From assembly GCF_029026145.1 (NCBI RefSeq), contig NZ_CP119078.1:2642501-2706500 (forward strand): a stretch of 64,000 nucleotides of DNA, in the 5' to 3' direction. The notes beneath the pieces were generated by a model that had not been told where the DNA came from, ran no database searches, and saw only the letters and a list, made by a program, of their open reading frames with translations. This DNA is from Legionella cardiaca. GTDB taxonomy: Bacteria; Pseudomonadota; Gammaproteobacteria; Legionellales; Legionellaceae. Made by a program: the position numbers and the translations under genes. Positions 1-8,702 of the stretch are shown one piece after another (positions within the stretch are counted from its first letter, which is position 1; every line of letters begins with the position of its first letter).

Positions 1-1724
1 TTTCCCAACTGGTTGGCCAGGAGCATATTAATAAAGCATTGGTTAATTCGCTAAACCAACAGCGACTGCATCATGCTTATCTTTTTACTGGGACCCGCGG
101 TGTGGGTAAAACCAGTGTCGCACGTCTTTTAGCAAAAGCACTTAATTGTGAGCAAGGTATCAGTGCTGAGCCTTGTCTTCAATGCGAAGCTTGTATTGCG
201 ATAGAGCAAGGCCGTTTTTTAGATTTGATTGAAATTGATGGCGCCTCGAGAACACGTGTTGAAGATACTCGCGAGCTCTTGGACAATGTGCAGTACACAC
301 CAACAAATGGTCGCTTTAAAATTTATTTAATTGATGAAGTACACATGCTCTCCCAGCATAGTTTCAATGCCTTATTGAAAACATTAGAAGAGCCACCTGC
401 GCATGTTAAGTTTTTATTAGCAACAACTGATCCTCAAAAATTGCCAGTAACAGTCCTCTCACGCTGCCTGCAATTCCATCTTAAACATTTAGCCGACGAA
501 TTAATTGCTCAGCATTTGCAATATATTCTTCGAGAAGAAAATTTGAATTTTGAAACAGAGGCTTTAGAAATCTTAGCAAAAGCAGCAAAAGGCAGTATGC
601 GAGACGCCTTAAGTTTATTAGATCAAGCCATTGCATGTTGTGGTACACAGTTAACTGCGTCAGAAGTAAAAACAATTTTAGGCTATACACGGCAGGATTA
701 TGCTATGCAGCTCCTCCATGCATTAGCAACTTTAGATCCACAACAACTTATTTACATTAGCCGACAAATTGCTGTAGAAGGCGGTCATTTTCGTTATGTA
801 CTCGATGAGCTTTTGCATTACCTGCATCATATTACAATTTGCCAGAACCTTTCCGGCGATAGTTCTTTCATCATTTCAGAACCTAAAATTCAAGCTTTGG
901 CTAAGCAACTAAGCCCCGAAGATCTGCAATTATTTTATCAAATTGGCATTAAAGGTTCAGAAGAAATGTATTTGGCGCCAACACTTGCTATTGGTTTTGA
1001 AATGGTATTGTTGCGAATGCTGACCTTTAGACCTGCTCCACCAACACTGCCGCCTAAGCTTGCTTATGAAATTATTGTTAATGATGCAACTGCTGCATCG
1101 GTTGCATCAGAATCACTACCTTCAGTAGCCATTGATGCTTCTCCCATAATAGAAGAATCATTTCCGGAAGTACCTGAAGACACCAAAACAGATCCTCTTT
1201 CTATTCTTCAGGAGGAATCGCTAACAGTCATTCAAGAAGAATCTGTAACAGTTATTCAGGAAAAACCTATAACAATTATTCAAGAAGCACTTGTAACATC
1301 CACTCAAGCAGAACCAACAGCAATGCCAATGACAACGGCTGAGAATTGGGGAGCAATATTAAATCAACTTCAATTGACTGGCTTGACGTTAAATGCCGCT
1401 GAGAATGCCGAATTTGTAGAAAAATCCGGACGCGATATCGTCTTTCGGGTAGCAAAGGGCCACCAATCATTGTTTACACCTATGGTAATTAGTCGTATTG
1501 AGCAGGCCTTAGCGACTTATTATAAGGAAACTGTTAAAATTACATTAACGAGTGACGATGCAGTGCAATCATCCCCCGCTCAACAAAAGCAAATTGTGCA
1601 AAATCAACGCCAACAGGAAGCTGAACTTTCGTTACAACAGGATGTCTTTTTTCAACAGTTAAAACAAGAGTTTTCAGCCGAAGTGGTCAAAAATTCTATT
1701 GCACCTATTAAAGATGAATTATAA
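1..1724 (+). CDS. dnaX: DNA polymerase III subunit tau/gamma, 5' truncated by window edge
   Basis: Clamp-loader ATPase subunit that links the clamp loader to the polymerase cores. The reading frame is open from base 3 (SQLVGQEHINKAL precedes the first possible internal start), so the true start lies upstream. Visible are the Walker A GTRGVGKTS, the four-cysteine zinc module (C-x8-C-x2-C-x2-C), the Walker B region LIDEVHML, and sensor 1 region ATTDPQKLPVTVLSRC. After the AAA+ and collar domains comes a low-complexity linker containing 8-residue tandem repeats, then a tau-like C-terminal domain. It is followed at 31 bp by ybaB and then recR, the usual gammaproteobacterial order. I did not find an A6G slippery site like the E. 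coli one. The family assignment is secure. Confidence 0.97.
   Translation, partial: SQLVGQEHINKALVNSLNQQRLHHAYLFTGTRGVGKTSVARLLAKALNCEQGISAEPCLQCEACIAIEQGRFLDLIEIDGASRTRVEDTRELLDNVQYTPTNGRFKIYLIDEVHMLSQHSFNALLKTLEEPPAHVKFLLATTDPQKLPVTVLSRCLQFHLKHLADELIAQHLQYILREENLNFETEALEILAKAAKGSMRDALSLLDQAIACCGTQLTASEVKTILGYTRQDYAMQLLHALATLDPQQLIYISRQIAVEGGHFRYVLDELLHYLHHITICQNLSGDSSFIISEPKIQALAKQLSPEDLQLFYQIGIKGSEEMYLAPTLAIGFEMVLLRMLTFRPAPPTLPPKLAYEIIVNDATAASVASESLPSVAIDASPIIEESFPEVPEDTKTDPLSILQEESLTVIQEESVTVIQEKPITIIQEALVTSTQAEPTAMPMTTAENWGAILNQLQLTGLTLNAAENAEFVEKSGRDIVFRVAKGHQSLFTPMVISRIEQALATYYKETVKITLTSDDAVQSSPAQQKQIVQNQRQQEAELSLQQDVFFQQLKQEFSAEVVKNSIAPIKDEL
1206..1325 (+). repeat. 24-bp imperfect tandem repeats inside dnaX linker
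   Basis: Five consecutive 24-bp units encode LQEESLTV, IQEESVTV, IQEKPITI, IQEALVTS and TQAEPTAM. They keep frame and lie in the poorly conserved region between the ATPase/collar part and the C-terminal tau domain. The degradation gradient from first to last unit suggests old slippage or unequal crossing-over. Confidence 0.8.
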
Positions 1725-1755
1725 TTAACTCAATAAATCCTACTGCGAGGTCAAC

Positions 1756-2094
1756 ATGGATATTAATCAAAATCTTGGTAACATAATGAAAGAAGCGCAA
1801 AAGATGCAACAGCGCATGCAAGAAGCCCAAAAACAATTAAGTCAATTAGTTGTAAAAGGCGTCTCTGGTGGAGGTTTGGTTGAAGTGGAAATGAATGGCC
1901 GCCACGAAGTAAATAAAGTTAAGATCAGCCAAACATTAATGGAAGAAGATGTTGAAATGATGGAAGATTTAGTAACTTCTGCCTTCAATGACGCTGCACG
2001 CAAAGTTGAGCAAGCATCCAAACAAAAAATCAGTGAATTGACTGCGGGTCTTAATATTCCTACTGATTTTATGAAGGACGAGGATAAGGAATAA
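1756..2094 (+). CDS. ybaB: YbaB/EbfC family nucleoid-associated protein
   Basis: Small DNA-binding, dimeric nucleoid-associated protein of 112 residues, the normal family length. The N-terminal Met/Gln-rich helix ([15 protein letters not shown]) and the [14 protein letters not shown] strand region are typical. The start is preceded by GCGAGG at a suitable distance. It sits between dnaX and recR, an arrangement widely conserved in bacteria; its 3' end is 8 bp from recR, so the three genes are probably co-transcribed. Confidence 0.95.
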   Translation: MDINQNLGNIMKEAQKMQQRMQEAQKQLSQLVVKGVSGGGLVEVEMNGRHEVNKVKISQTLMEEDVEMMEDLVTSAFNDAARKVEQASKQKISELTAGLNIPTDFMKDEDKE

Positions 2095-2102
2095 GATAAC
2101 TG

Positions 2103-2696
2103 ATGGATGCATTGAGTCGCTTGGTGGATGCTTTGCGTTGTCTACCTGGAATTGGTCCCAAGTCAGCACAACGTATGGTGTTTCATCTATTGCAACACCA
2201 ACGCCAACGCGGCTTGCATTTGGCTTCTTGCCTAGAAGAAGCCATGCAAAGTATTCATCATTGCAGACGCTGCAATAATTATACTGAATTAGAATTATGT
2301 AAGCTTTGCCAAAATCCCGCTCGCAACGCCCAGGTTCTTTGTGTAGTTGAAACGCCCGCCGATGTTGCAGCCGTTGAACAAAGTAATGCTTTCAGTGGTA
2401 GTTACTATGTATTAATGGGAAAAATTTCACCACTTGATGGGATGGGTCCTGATGATATAGGTTTGCCACGATTACGTAATCTCGTTATTGATGAAAAAAT
2501 TCAAGAAGTGATTCTAGCATTAAGCCCAACTGTGGAGGGGCAAACAACGGTTCATTTCATTCATGACTTACTAAAGGATTACCCTGTGCGAGTTAGCCAA
2601 CTGGCGCATGGTATTCCTTCTGGAGGCGAATTAGAGTTTTTAGATGGTAATACTATAGGCAATGCATTGCGAAATCGAGCTATTGTGAATGTATAA
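2103..2696 (+). CDS. recR: Recombination mediator protein RecR
   Basis: RecR acts with RecO (and RecF) to load RecA on SSB-coated single-stranded DNA. The 197-residue protein has the helix-hairpin-helix LRCLPGIGPKSAQRM near the N-terminus, a cysteine cluster HCRRCNNYTELELCKLC that forms the zinc finger, and a Toprim domain beginning LCVVETPADVAAVE with later ALSPTVEGQTT. Length and domain order match the family. Its last codons overlap the start of the next gene by 8 bp. Confidence 0.97.
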   Translation: MDALSRLVDALRCLPGIGPKSAQRMVFHLLQHQRQRGLHLASCLEEAMQSIHHCRRCNNYTELELCKLCQNPARNAQVLCVVETPADVAAVEQSNAFSGSYYVLMGKISPLDGMGPDDIGLPRLRNLVIDEKIQEVILALSPTVEGQTTVHFIHDLLKDYPVRVSQLAHGIPSGGELEFLDGNTIGNALRNRAIVNV

Positions 2697-3534
2697 AATG
2701 AATCGATTACTACAGGGTTGTAGTTTTTTTATCCTACTCTTTATTAGCCATATCGTCAGTGCATCCTTTAATAAGAGCCTTTGGCCTATTTGGGAAACTA
2801 ATAATCCTCTATCTCAAGCGACTATCTCCCATGATGAATGGCAAGAGTTTTTAAATAGACGGGTTATTACCAATGAGGAAGGTATCAACTTAGTTGATTA
2901 TGCCAACTTGACTGATGCAGATTATGACTTACTTAAAAGTTATATTACCAAAATGAGCCATATTGACATTGATGCCTATAATCGTGATGAACAACTTGCC
3001 TTTTGGTTAAATCTTTATAACGCGCTCACTGTACAAATTGTTGCTGACTATTACCCAGTAGGTAGTATTGAAGAAATTAATATTTCTCCAGGGCTATTTA
3101 GCGTCGGACCCTGGGGCGCAAAGCTAGTGACTATCAATGGCACCCCTTTATCACTTGATGAAATCGATAACCGTATTATTCGTCCTGTTTGGAACGACCC
3201 ACGTACTCATTATGCAATTAACAATGGGTCAATAGGCGCCGCTAACCTTAATAAAAAGGCTTACAAGGGAAGTACCATTGAAACCTCCCTTAATGACGCA
3301 GCCTCTGAATATATTAATTCTCTTCGTGGCGTACAGGTCATAGAGGGTGAACTAATTGTGTCTAAAATTTATGAATGGTATAACGAAGATTTTGGTGGTT
3401 CTAAGGCTGATATCATCACGCATCTTAAGCAATTTGCTAAAGAACCATTGCGTAGTCAATTAAAACATATCAATACTATCGATGGATACGTCTATAATTG
3501 GCATTTAAATAGTACTATTGTTCCCAAATCGTGA
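2689..3534 (+). CDS. DUF547 domain protein, probably periplasmic
   Basis: A 281-residue protein with an N-terminal hydrophobic segment (residues about 5-25, LLQGCSFFILLFISHIVSA) that looks like a signal peptide, followed by a DUF547 domain: DEQLAFWLNLYNALTVQ and the later HYAINNGSIGAANLNKKAY are characteristic. DUF547 has no firmly established activity. In many relatives the second motif contains Cys (NCASxSCP-like); here that stretch is NNGSIGAAN, so the usual cysteines are absent. A second possible start is the ATG at 2698. The stop overlaps the GTG start of the sulfatase gene by 4 bp (GTGA), indicating translational coupling. Confidence 0.85.
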   Translation: MYKMNRLLQGCSFFILLFISHIVSASFNKSLWPIWETNNPLSQATISHDEWQEFLNRRVITNEEGINLVDYANLTDADYDLLKSYITKMSHIDIDAYNRDEQLAFWLNLYNALTVQIVADYYPVGSIEEINISPGLFSVGPWGAKLVTINGTPLSLDEIDNRIIRPVWNDPRTHYAINNGSIGAANLNKKAYKGSTIETSLNDAASEYINSLRGVQVIEGELIVSKIYEWYNEDFGGSKADIITHLKQFAKEPLRSQLKHINTIDGYVYNWHLNSTIVPKS

Positions 3535-5561
3535 AGACAAATTTCTTTCGCCATGCATTTACTCACTTTGCTCTTTTTAATCTTATTTTTTTAATTTTAC
3601 AATTTATTTATGTTCTTGCTCAGGGGGGCAGTTTTTTAAAAGCTATTCCACTTCCATTTGCAGTTCATCTACAAATAGCAATGGCCGCATTGATTCAACT
3701 CGGTCTTTATCTTTGCTTAACAATATTACAAACTTTTTGGCTTTGGGGATTAAAAGATAGCTACCTTGAAAAGCCATCCTTGGAATTTTGGCTACTTATC
3801 ATCTATTTTCTTTCTCTTCTGACAATACTTAGTCTGAATTGTTATTTCTTTCCTTTAAGCTTATTTAGCCGTTTATTCTTACCAGAGATCTCAATCCACG
3901 TGATTCAGCTCGTCATGATTGCCTGTTTACTAGGCATCAGTTTACTTATGCTTAAAGCTCTTTTAAAAGCTTACTTATTGGCTCCAGTTTCTATTAGTGC
4001 GTTGTTAGGAGCAATATCTTTATTATTCTTCATGACTTATCGCCAAATACCAATTGATAGTAATCGGCAAAGCACGCAACCTAATATTATTATTATTGGC
4101 GTTGATTCGTTAAGTCCTGAACGCATTAATAAAACAGATACACCTAATCTTAATCAATTTATTAGTAACAGTGCGCATTTCAAAGAAGCTATCAGCCCAC
4201 TGGCACGAACTTATTCCGCTTGGGCAAGTATTCTTACAGGCCTTTATCCTCTACACCATCAAGCTCGCTATAATTTAATGCCTGCCGAGTTAGTAAAAAG
4301 TTCAAAAAGCATTGCATGGACGATGCAAAATATGGGATATCAAACAATATTTGCGACCGATGAACGTCGTTTCAGTACTATTGATAAAGATTTTGGCTTC
4401 CAAACAATCGTTGGTCCGCAATTAGGCGTCAATGATATTTTGCTAGGCACCTTTTATGACTTTCCTTTAAGTAATTTCCTTATTAATCTTCCTATAAGTC
4501 GCTGGTTATTTCCTTATAATTACTTAAATCGTGCCAGTCATTTTTCTTATTATCCCAACAGCTTTAGTCAAGCCTTGGAAAACTCCATTGCTCAAAGTAA
4601 TCCGCAAAAACCACTTTTTCTTGCTGTGCACTTTGCTATCCCTCACTGGCCCTATGCTTGGGCAGCCTCATCTCCTGCCGAAGTAGGTGACATCTATAGT
4701 GTTAAGGAACGAGAAGGGCTTTATTTCGCTGCGATTCATGAAGCCGATAAACAAGTGGGTCTTCTGTTAAATTATTTACGACAAGCAGGGCTTCTTGAAA
4801 ATAGCATGGTAATCATATTAAGCGACCATGGCGAATCCTTATACGAATCCGGGAGTCGCAAAACAAATCCCCAAAAATATCAAGGAACACAAAAAAGCCA
4901 TCTTGTTGATTACTTTAAACGCAAAACATCTACAGAACTTGAAATGAGTGCTGGTCATGGCTCTGACTTACTAAGCCCCTCTCAATTTCACTGTTTGTTA
5001 GCCTTTAATATCTATAATAAAAATCAGCAAATCAATCCGAAACAAGAAATTGGGACAAGAGTGGCATTAATTGACCTTGCACCAACCATCTTTTCCTTTC
5101 TTAACCTTCCATTACGCCCCAATTTTGATGGCATTTCCCTGTTTGATGCCATTCTTAATAAACAACCACTTCCAGAAAAACGTATTTTTATTTTAGAAAG
5201 CGGGGAACTTCCCAATCAGATTGTTTCTCGTGAACGAGCCAGGGTTTTAGGAAAATTACTCTATGAAGTAAATTTTCAGAATAACCAACTGCAGATTAGA
5301 AAAGAGCGACTCCCACTACTTGATGCTCTTAAACTTTATGGCATTTTAGAGGGCGAGTGGCTTGTTGCATTATATCCCGATGATTCAAAATATATTACGG
5401 TAATTCTTAATTTAAATGATGGCCAATGGACTGATGATTTAAACTCTTCTTTCGCTAAATCTTCTCCTGTGGGGCCAATGCTCAAGCAATTGCTAGAATT
5501 TTATCAAAAGGAATTATCTTCCTATCCTAAATCAAAGGTTACCCCCAACCTCCTTGAATAA
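3531..5561 (+). CDS. Membrane-anchored sulfatase/alkaline phosphatase superfamily protein
   Basis: A 676-residue protein with about five N-terminal membrane segments (residues roughly 10-170) and a C-terminal alkaline-phosphatase-fold domain beginning NIIIIGVDSLSPERIN. ARTYSAWASILTG holds the likely nucleophile region and LSDHGESLYE plus the downstream AGHGSD are metal-ligand regions. Architecture resembles PbgA/YejM, LTA synthase or phosphoethanolamine transferases, which modify or sense envelope lipids; the exact substrate cannot be told. It starts with GTG inside the stop of the DUF547 gene and its 3' end overlaps the convergent neighbour by 30 bp. Confidence 0.85.
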   Translation: MKTNFFRHAFTHFALFNLIFLILQFIYVLAQGGSFLKAIPLPFAVHLQIAMAALIQLGLYLCLTILQTFWLWGLKDSYLEKPSLEFWLLIIYFLSLLTILSLNCYFFPLSLFSRLFLPEISIHVIQLVMIACLLGISLLMLKALLKAYLLAPVSISALLGAISLLFFMTYRQIPIDSNRQSTQPNIIIIGVDSLSPERINKTDTPNLNQFISNSAHFKEAISPLARTYSAWASILTGLYPLHHQARYNLMPAELVKSSKSIAWTMQNMGYQTIFATDERRFSTIDKDFGFQTIVGPQLGVNDILLGTFYDFPLSNFLINLPISRWLFPYNYLNRASHFSYYPNSFSQALENSIAQSNPQKPLFLAVHFAIPHWPYAWAASSPAEVGDIYSVKEREGLYFAAIHEADKQVGLLLNYLRQAGLLENSMVIILSDHGESLYESGSRKTNPQKYQGTQKSHLVDYFKRKTSTELEMSAGHGSDLLSPSQFHCLLAFNIYNKNQQINPKQEIGTRVALIDLAPTIFSFLNLPLRPNFDGISLFDAILNKQPLPEKRIFILESGELPNQIVSRERARVLGKLLYEVNFQNNQLQIRKERLPLLDALKLYGILEGEWLVALYPDDSKYITVILNLNDGQWTDDLNSSFAKSSPVGPMLKQLLEFYQKELSSYPKSKVTPNLLE

Positions 5562-6992
5562 TTGTTCAAGCGTTTGATTCTCTAAAACAATAGAGCCTGA
5601 ATAAAGATTCATGATTCTTGTAATCGCGTTAATATTTCTGCGCCCGGGCTTTAACGGTTTATGGGTGCTATGTCGCGCGTAGGGGGTTGTGGTTATTGAG
5701 CGATTACTTAACTCTTCGCGAACTGCTTCCATTACACAATCCAGCACCTGGTAAACTCGAGCAATAGTGTCTTTTTGCTGGGGTGTAGCCAGAGGAAGGG
5801 CCGCAATTTTTTGATCTTCTAGCATGGCGGCTAAAGTACGCATCAAATAACAACTATCTTTATTCGCAAAATAACCATACAGATCGAGACATTCCGTTGT
5901 CGCTAGTTGTTTGAATAAATCCTGCATATCCTGAAAAAATTTCTTATAGCTTTCATGGGATTCACTACAATGTCCTAGTTGTTGCCGCAATGCCATAGCG
6001 GTATCAATGAGTCGATTTGGATTAAACCAAAACTTATAAGCACGAAAAAAATCATTTAATTTACTTTTTGTTATTATTTCTTCAGATAAAACAATATTAG
6101 GCAACCGCCATTCCTTTAAAGCAGTAATAATTAAATGCTGTGTTTCATTTTCTATATTAATAGTAATGCCCTGAGGTAATTCCTCCTCTCCATGAAATAA
6201 ATAATCATGAAGTTCACCTATTCCCCGTTGTTTTAAAGCTTGCAAAACTGTTTGATGAATACTTTCAATGAACTGATGAAGCATTGACAGTCGAGCTTTC
6301 ACAGATAGTAATTTTTCAGGATGTAATGCTTGTTTGAAGAGTTGGTGAGGGTTTAACTTATAGAAAAAGATATGATTAATAATGAGTGTAATTTCCGGAC
6401 GTTCAAATAAAGATGCCAACATTAACATTTCTTTATCATCTACTTGAGCAACTAATGCCAATGAAGAAAGAATATTTTCTCCCGCATTATTTGCAAAAGC
6501 GACAATAGCATACAACCAATCAGCACTAGACTTTGCTTCTACTAAAGTTTTAAGTTGTCCTGTTAGCGAGCGTTGAATATATTCAACTGATTGCGGATGG
6601 AGACCATTTAATTGCTCTTGTAAGTATTTATAATAATATTTTAATTTACGAACTATTTTTGTTTCCTCAGCCAATTCCATTGGTAAGCAAATTTGTTGCT
6701 TCAGCGTCTGGATCATTACATAGCAACGAGAAGGACTATTTTCTGAGATAGAAACTGCTATATCTGACTCTTGGTAATCAGGCTTTAGTAAATATAAAAG
6801 ATTTTCATATTTCAGGGATAACTCTGAACAAAACTGTGCCGCATCCTGAATTCGTAGTCGTGCGCTTTTGCCATCGCCCATTGCTTTCTGTAAACGATTT
6901 TCGATTTGTTTAATCTCATACTTAATTAAGGCCTTGGCTCGACAGCGCTCATTAACCAGCTGTTGTATTTTAAAATGATTAATATTAGTCAT
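5532..6992 (-). CDS. Unrecognised 486-residue protein
   Basis: I do not recognise a family. The start is set at the ATG at 6992 because GGAGATACTT precedes it; a TTG 12 bp further upstream would lie before the ribosome-binding site. The protein is soluble, rich in Leu, Gln, Lys and predicted helix, with no signal peptide or membrane segment, and a basic patch near the C-terminus (PLKPGRRN). It converges with and overlaps the sulfatase gene by 30 bp. Size, isolation and lack of recognisable domains fit a lineage-restricted protein; an effector role is possible but unsupported by a motif. Confidence 0.75.
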   Translation of the reverse strand: MTNINHFKIQQLVNERCRAKALIKYEIKQIENRLQKAMGDGKSARLRIQDAAQFCSELSLKYENLLYLLKPDYQESDIAVSISENSPSRCYVMIQTLKQQICLPMELAEETKIVRKLKYYYKYLQEQLNGLHPQSVEYIQRSLTGQLKTLVEAKSSADWLYAIVAFANNAGENILSSLALVAQVDDKEMLMLASLFERPEITLIINHIFFYKLNPHQLFKQALHPEKLLSVKARLSMLHQFIESIHQTVLQALKQRGIGELHDYLFHGEEELPQGITINIENETQHLIITALKEWRLPNIVLSEEIITKSKLNDFFRAYKFWFNPNRLIDTAMALRQQLGHCSESHESYKKFFQDMQDLFKQLATTECLDLYGYFANKDSCYLMRTLAAMLEDQKIAALPLATPQQKDTIARVYQVLDCVMEAVREELSNRSITTTPYARHSTHKPLKPGRRNINAITRIMNLYSGSIVLENQTLEQLFKEVGGNL

Positions 6993-7100
6993 AAGTATCT
7001 CCAACTATTATCCTAAAGCTGGAGCGCTTTACATGATTAGAGCCTACTCGCCCCCATTTCGTGCTTGCGCGTACTTAAAGCCATCCTTGCTTAGGACGCA

Positions 7101-7129
7101 TCATTCTTAGGCATTTATGCTCAGAATGA
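7101..7129. repeat. Imperfect inverted repeat
   Basis: TCATTCTTAGGCAT pairs with ATGCTCAGAATGA around a two-base loop. The arm GCTCAGAATGAC resembles ends of dispersed non-coding palindromes elsewhere in this window (56.3 and 60.8 kb), so this may be a decayed copy. Confidence 0.45.
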
Positions 7130-7259
7130 CATAAATAAGAAACATACTATTTTTAGTAATATTAATTTAAGCATGCTGCCTCTATTTTTGCCACTATATG
7201 AAATATATGGATACCATTGACTCGTTTTGATAGTAAGAATATTTTTTATTAAAGAGAAA

Positions 7260-7286
7260 AAGGAGATATCAGGGTGATATCTCCTT
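7260..7286 (-). terminator. Rho-independent terminator of the small lipoprotein gene
   Basis: A perfect 12-bp stem (AAGGAGATATCA / TGATATCTCCTT) with a 3-base loop. Read on the minus strand it is followed by a run of T (TTTTTCTC) and lies just past the stop codon of the gene that starts at 7663. Confidence 0.85.
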
Positions 7287-7294
7287 CTAAAAAA

Positions 7295-7663
7295 TTACAT
7301 ATCAGTACCGCTATCTGGCAATATTCGCGTGGTTTTACCATAAACGACTAATACTTTTTGCTTAACTTTCAATTTTAAATCTTCTGCTTGCGCTACAGAT
7401 ACGATCGCACCGCTATTTAATTTGATAACATAAACATAGCCGTGACCACCATCCAGATATTCACTGCCAGGCGCCTTATCGGTTTTACCTGTTGCTGCTT
7501 TGCTGTGAAATTTGACTGGACGTTTAGAAATAATAACGCCTGAAGCAACTTTTTTTAACTTGCCAACTTCATTAACATCATAATCTCCTGGAGGCGCATC
7601 TTTAGAGCAGCCGCCTAAAACCAAACACAGTGCAATTCCCAGCGCATAAAACAGTTTATTCAT
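7295..7663 (-). CDS. Small lipoprotein resembling the N-terminal part of SlyB/Pcp
   Basis: A 122-residue protein with a clear lipoprotein signal (hydrophobic stretch ending LGGC, acylated Cys at 19). The segment after it, DYDVNEVGKLKKVASGVIIS plus KRPVKF, is like the conserved region of SlyB/Pcp outer-membrane lipoproteins, but the glycine-zipper region of those proteins is absent and the middle is Lys-rich. AGGAG precedes the ATG. It is probably monocistronic, with its own terminator. Function is unknown; envelope localisation is well supported by the lipobox. Confidence 0.8.
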   Translation of the reverse strand: MNKLFYALGIALCLVLGGCSKDAPPGDYDVNEVGKLKKVASGVIISKRPVKFHSKAATGKTDKAPGSEYLDGGHGYVYVIKLNSGAIVSVAQAEDLKLKVKQKVLVVYGKTTRILPDSGTDM

Positions 7664-7959
7664 TTTTATTTATCTCCTGGTTAATATTTTCATGAGGGAT
7701 TGGATAAAAAATCTGCTCTATTCTACAAATTAGCATCTCGTATTACCAGTAAGATAAAAAGATAAACTTAGGCAACGGTTATATTGACAACTTGCGAGCA
7801 TCAATTTCTGTCAGCTATCAGTATGGGACAAGATCAATATCATTTATACGTGCTGACAGTTATTATTAAAAAATATACTATCTTCAATGCAAATTATTCC
7901 ATAAGCAGTATATAATTTTATTTTTTAAATTTTACTCAGTTAGGTAGAGGAGAATACCA

Positions 7960-8682
7960 ATGTCATTGCATCGTAAATATCTGCTCATTATTGACGATGC
8001 ACCCTTAGACGAAAAGCTTAGCGAATATTTTGCTAAATTTGATTATGACATTGTGCAATACCCAGATTTGACACAATTAAATAAAGAAGTTGAAGCCCCA
8101 ACGGCCCTCCTTATTAATTGGTCTATTATTCAAGCAAGCCCCACAACAATCGATGAGCTATATCACCGCTATCCAGTTCCTTTGATCGTTATTAGTAATA
8201 CAAAAGATGAGAATATTTGTGTTCGCATGTTAGAAGCCGGGGCGGATGATTTTTTAATAAAACCCCTTCATCCTCGTGAACTTCATGCGCGGATAAGTGC
8301 CATATCGAGAAGAGTTCAACGTGCCACAAAGGAAGTTGAACAGGAAAAAGAAGTCTTGCTCTTTGCCGATTGGCGTTTATATCCCGCATCTCGTCAAGTT
8401 TTTGACAATAATCATGAAGAATTACTACTTAGTGCAGGAGAATACGATTTACTCTTAGCCTTTGTTCGCCAGCCTCAGCGTGTTTTAGGTCGAGATTTTT
8501 TGTTACAACTCACTAAAAATAGTGATTTGGCGCCTTTTGATAGGCGTATTGATGTTCAAATAAGTCGATTACGGCAAAAGATAGAAACGGATGCAAAAAA
8601 ACCAGCTCTTATCAAAACCATTAGAAATGGCGGTTATTTATTCACTGCCCGAGTTTTAACTATCAAAGAAGGCAGTGAATAA
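7960..8682 (+). CDS. OmpR-family response regulator with atypical receiver
   Basis: A 240-residue protein with an N-terminal CheY-like receiver (residues about 6-118) and a C-terminal winged-helix DNA-binding domain (about 132-230; LLSAGEYDLLLAF, DRRIDVQISRLRQKIE, IKTIRNGGYLF). The acidic pocket DD (12-13) and Lys101 (FLIKPLHP) are present, but the phosphorylation site region reads LLINWSII, with Asn53 where Asp is expected. It is therefore probably regulated without phosphorylation or constitutively. No histidine kinase is adjacent. GAGGAG precedes the start. Converges on the CorC-like gene. Confidence 0.9.
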   Translation: MSLHRKYLLIIDDAPLDEKLSEYFAKFDYDIVQYPDLTQLNKEVEAPTALLINWSIIQASPTTIDELYHRYPVPLIVISNTKDENICVRMLEAGADDFLIKPLHPRELHARISAISRRVQRATKEVEQEKEVLLFADWRLYPASRQVFDNNHEELLLSAGEYDLLLAFVRQPQRVLGRDFLLQLTKNSDLAPFDRRIDVQISRLRQKIETDAKKPALIKTIRNGGYLFTARVLTIKEGSE

Positions 8683-8702
8683 ACTAAATAATTAAACAGT
8701 GC

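Larger units (their letters stand above)
6993..7294. other. 302-bp intergenic region between a divergent start and a terminator
   Basis: Holds the upstream region of the 486-residue gene, an imperfect hairpin at 7101-7129 and the terminator at 7260-7286. I see no credible gene. Confidence 0.7.

Noticed and set aside
1201-1300. Programmed frameshift site in dnaX
   Set aside because: No A6G-type slippery heptamer with a following strong stem was found, so production of a separate gamma subunit by frameshifting is not supported.
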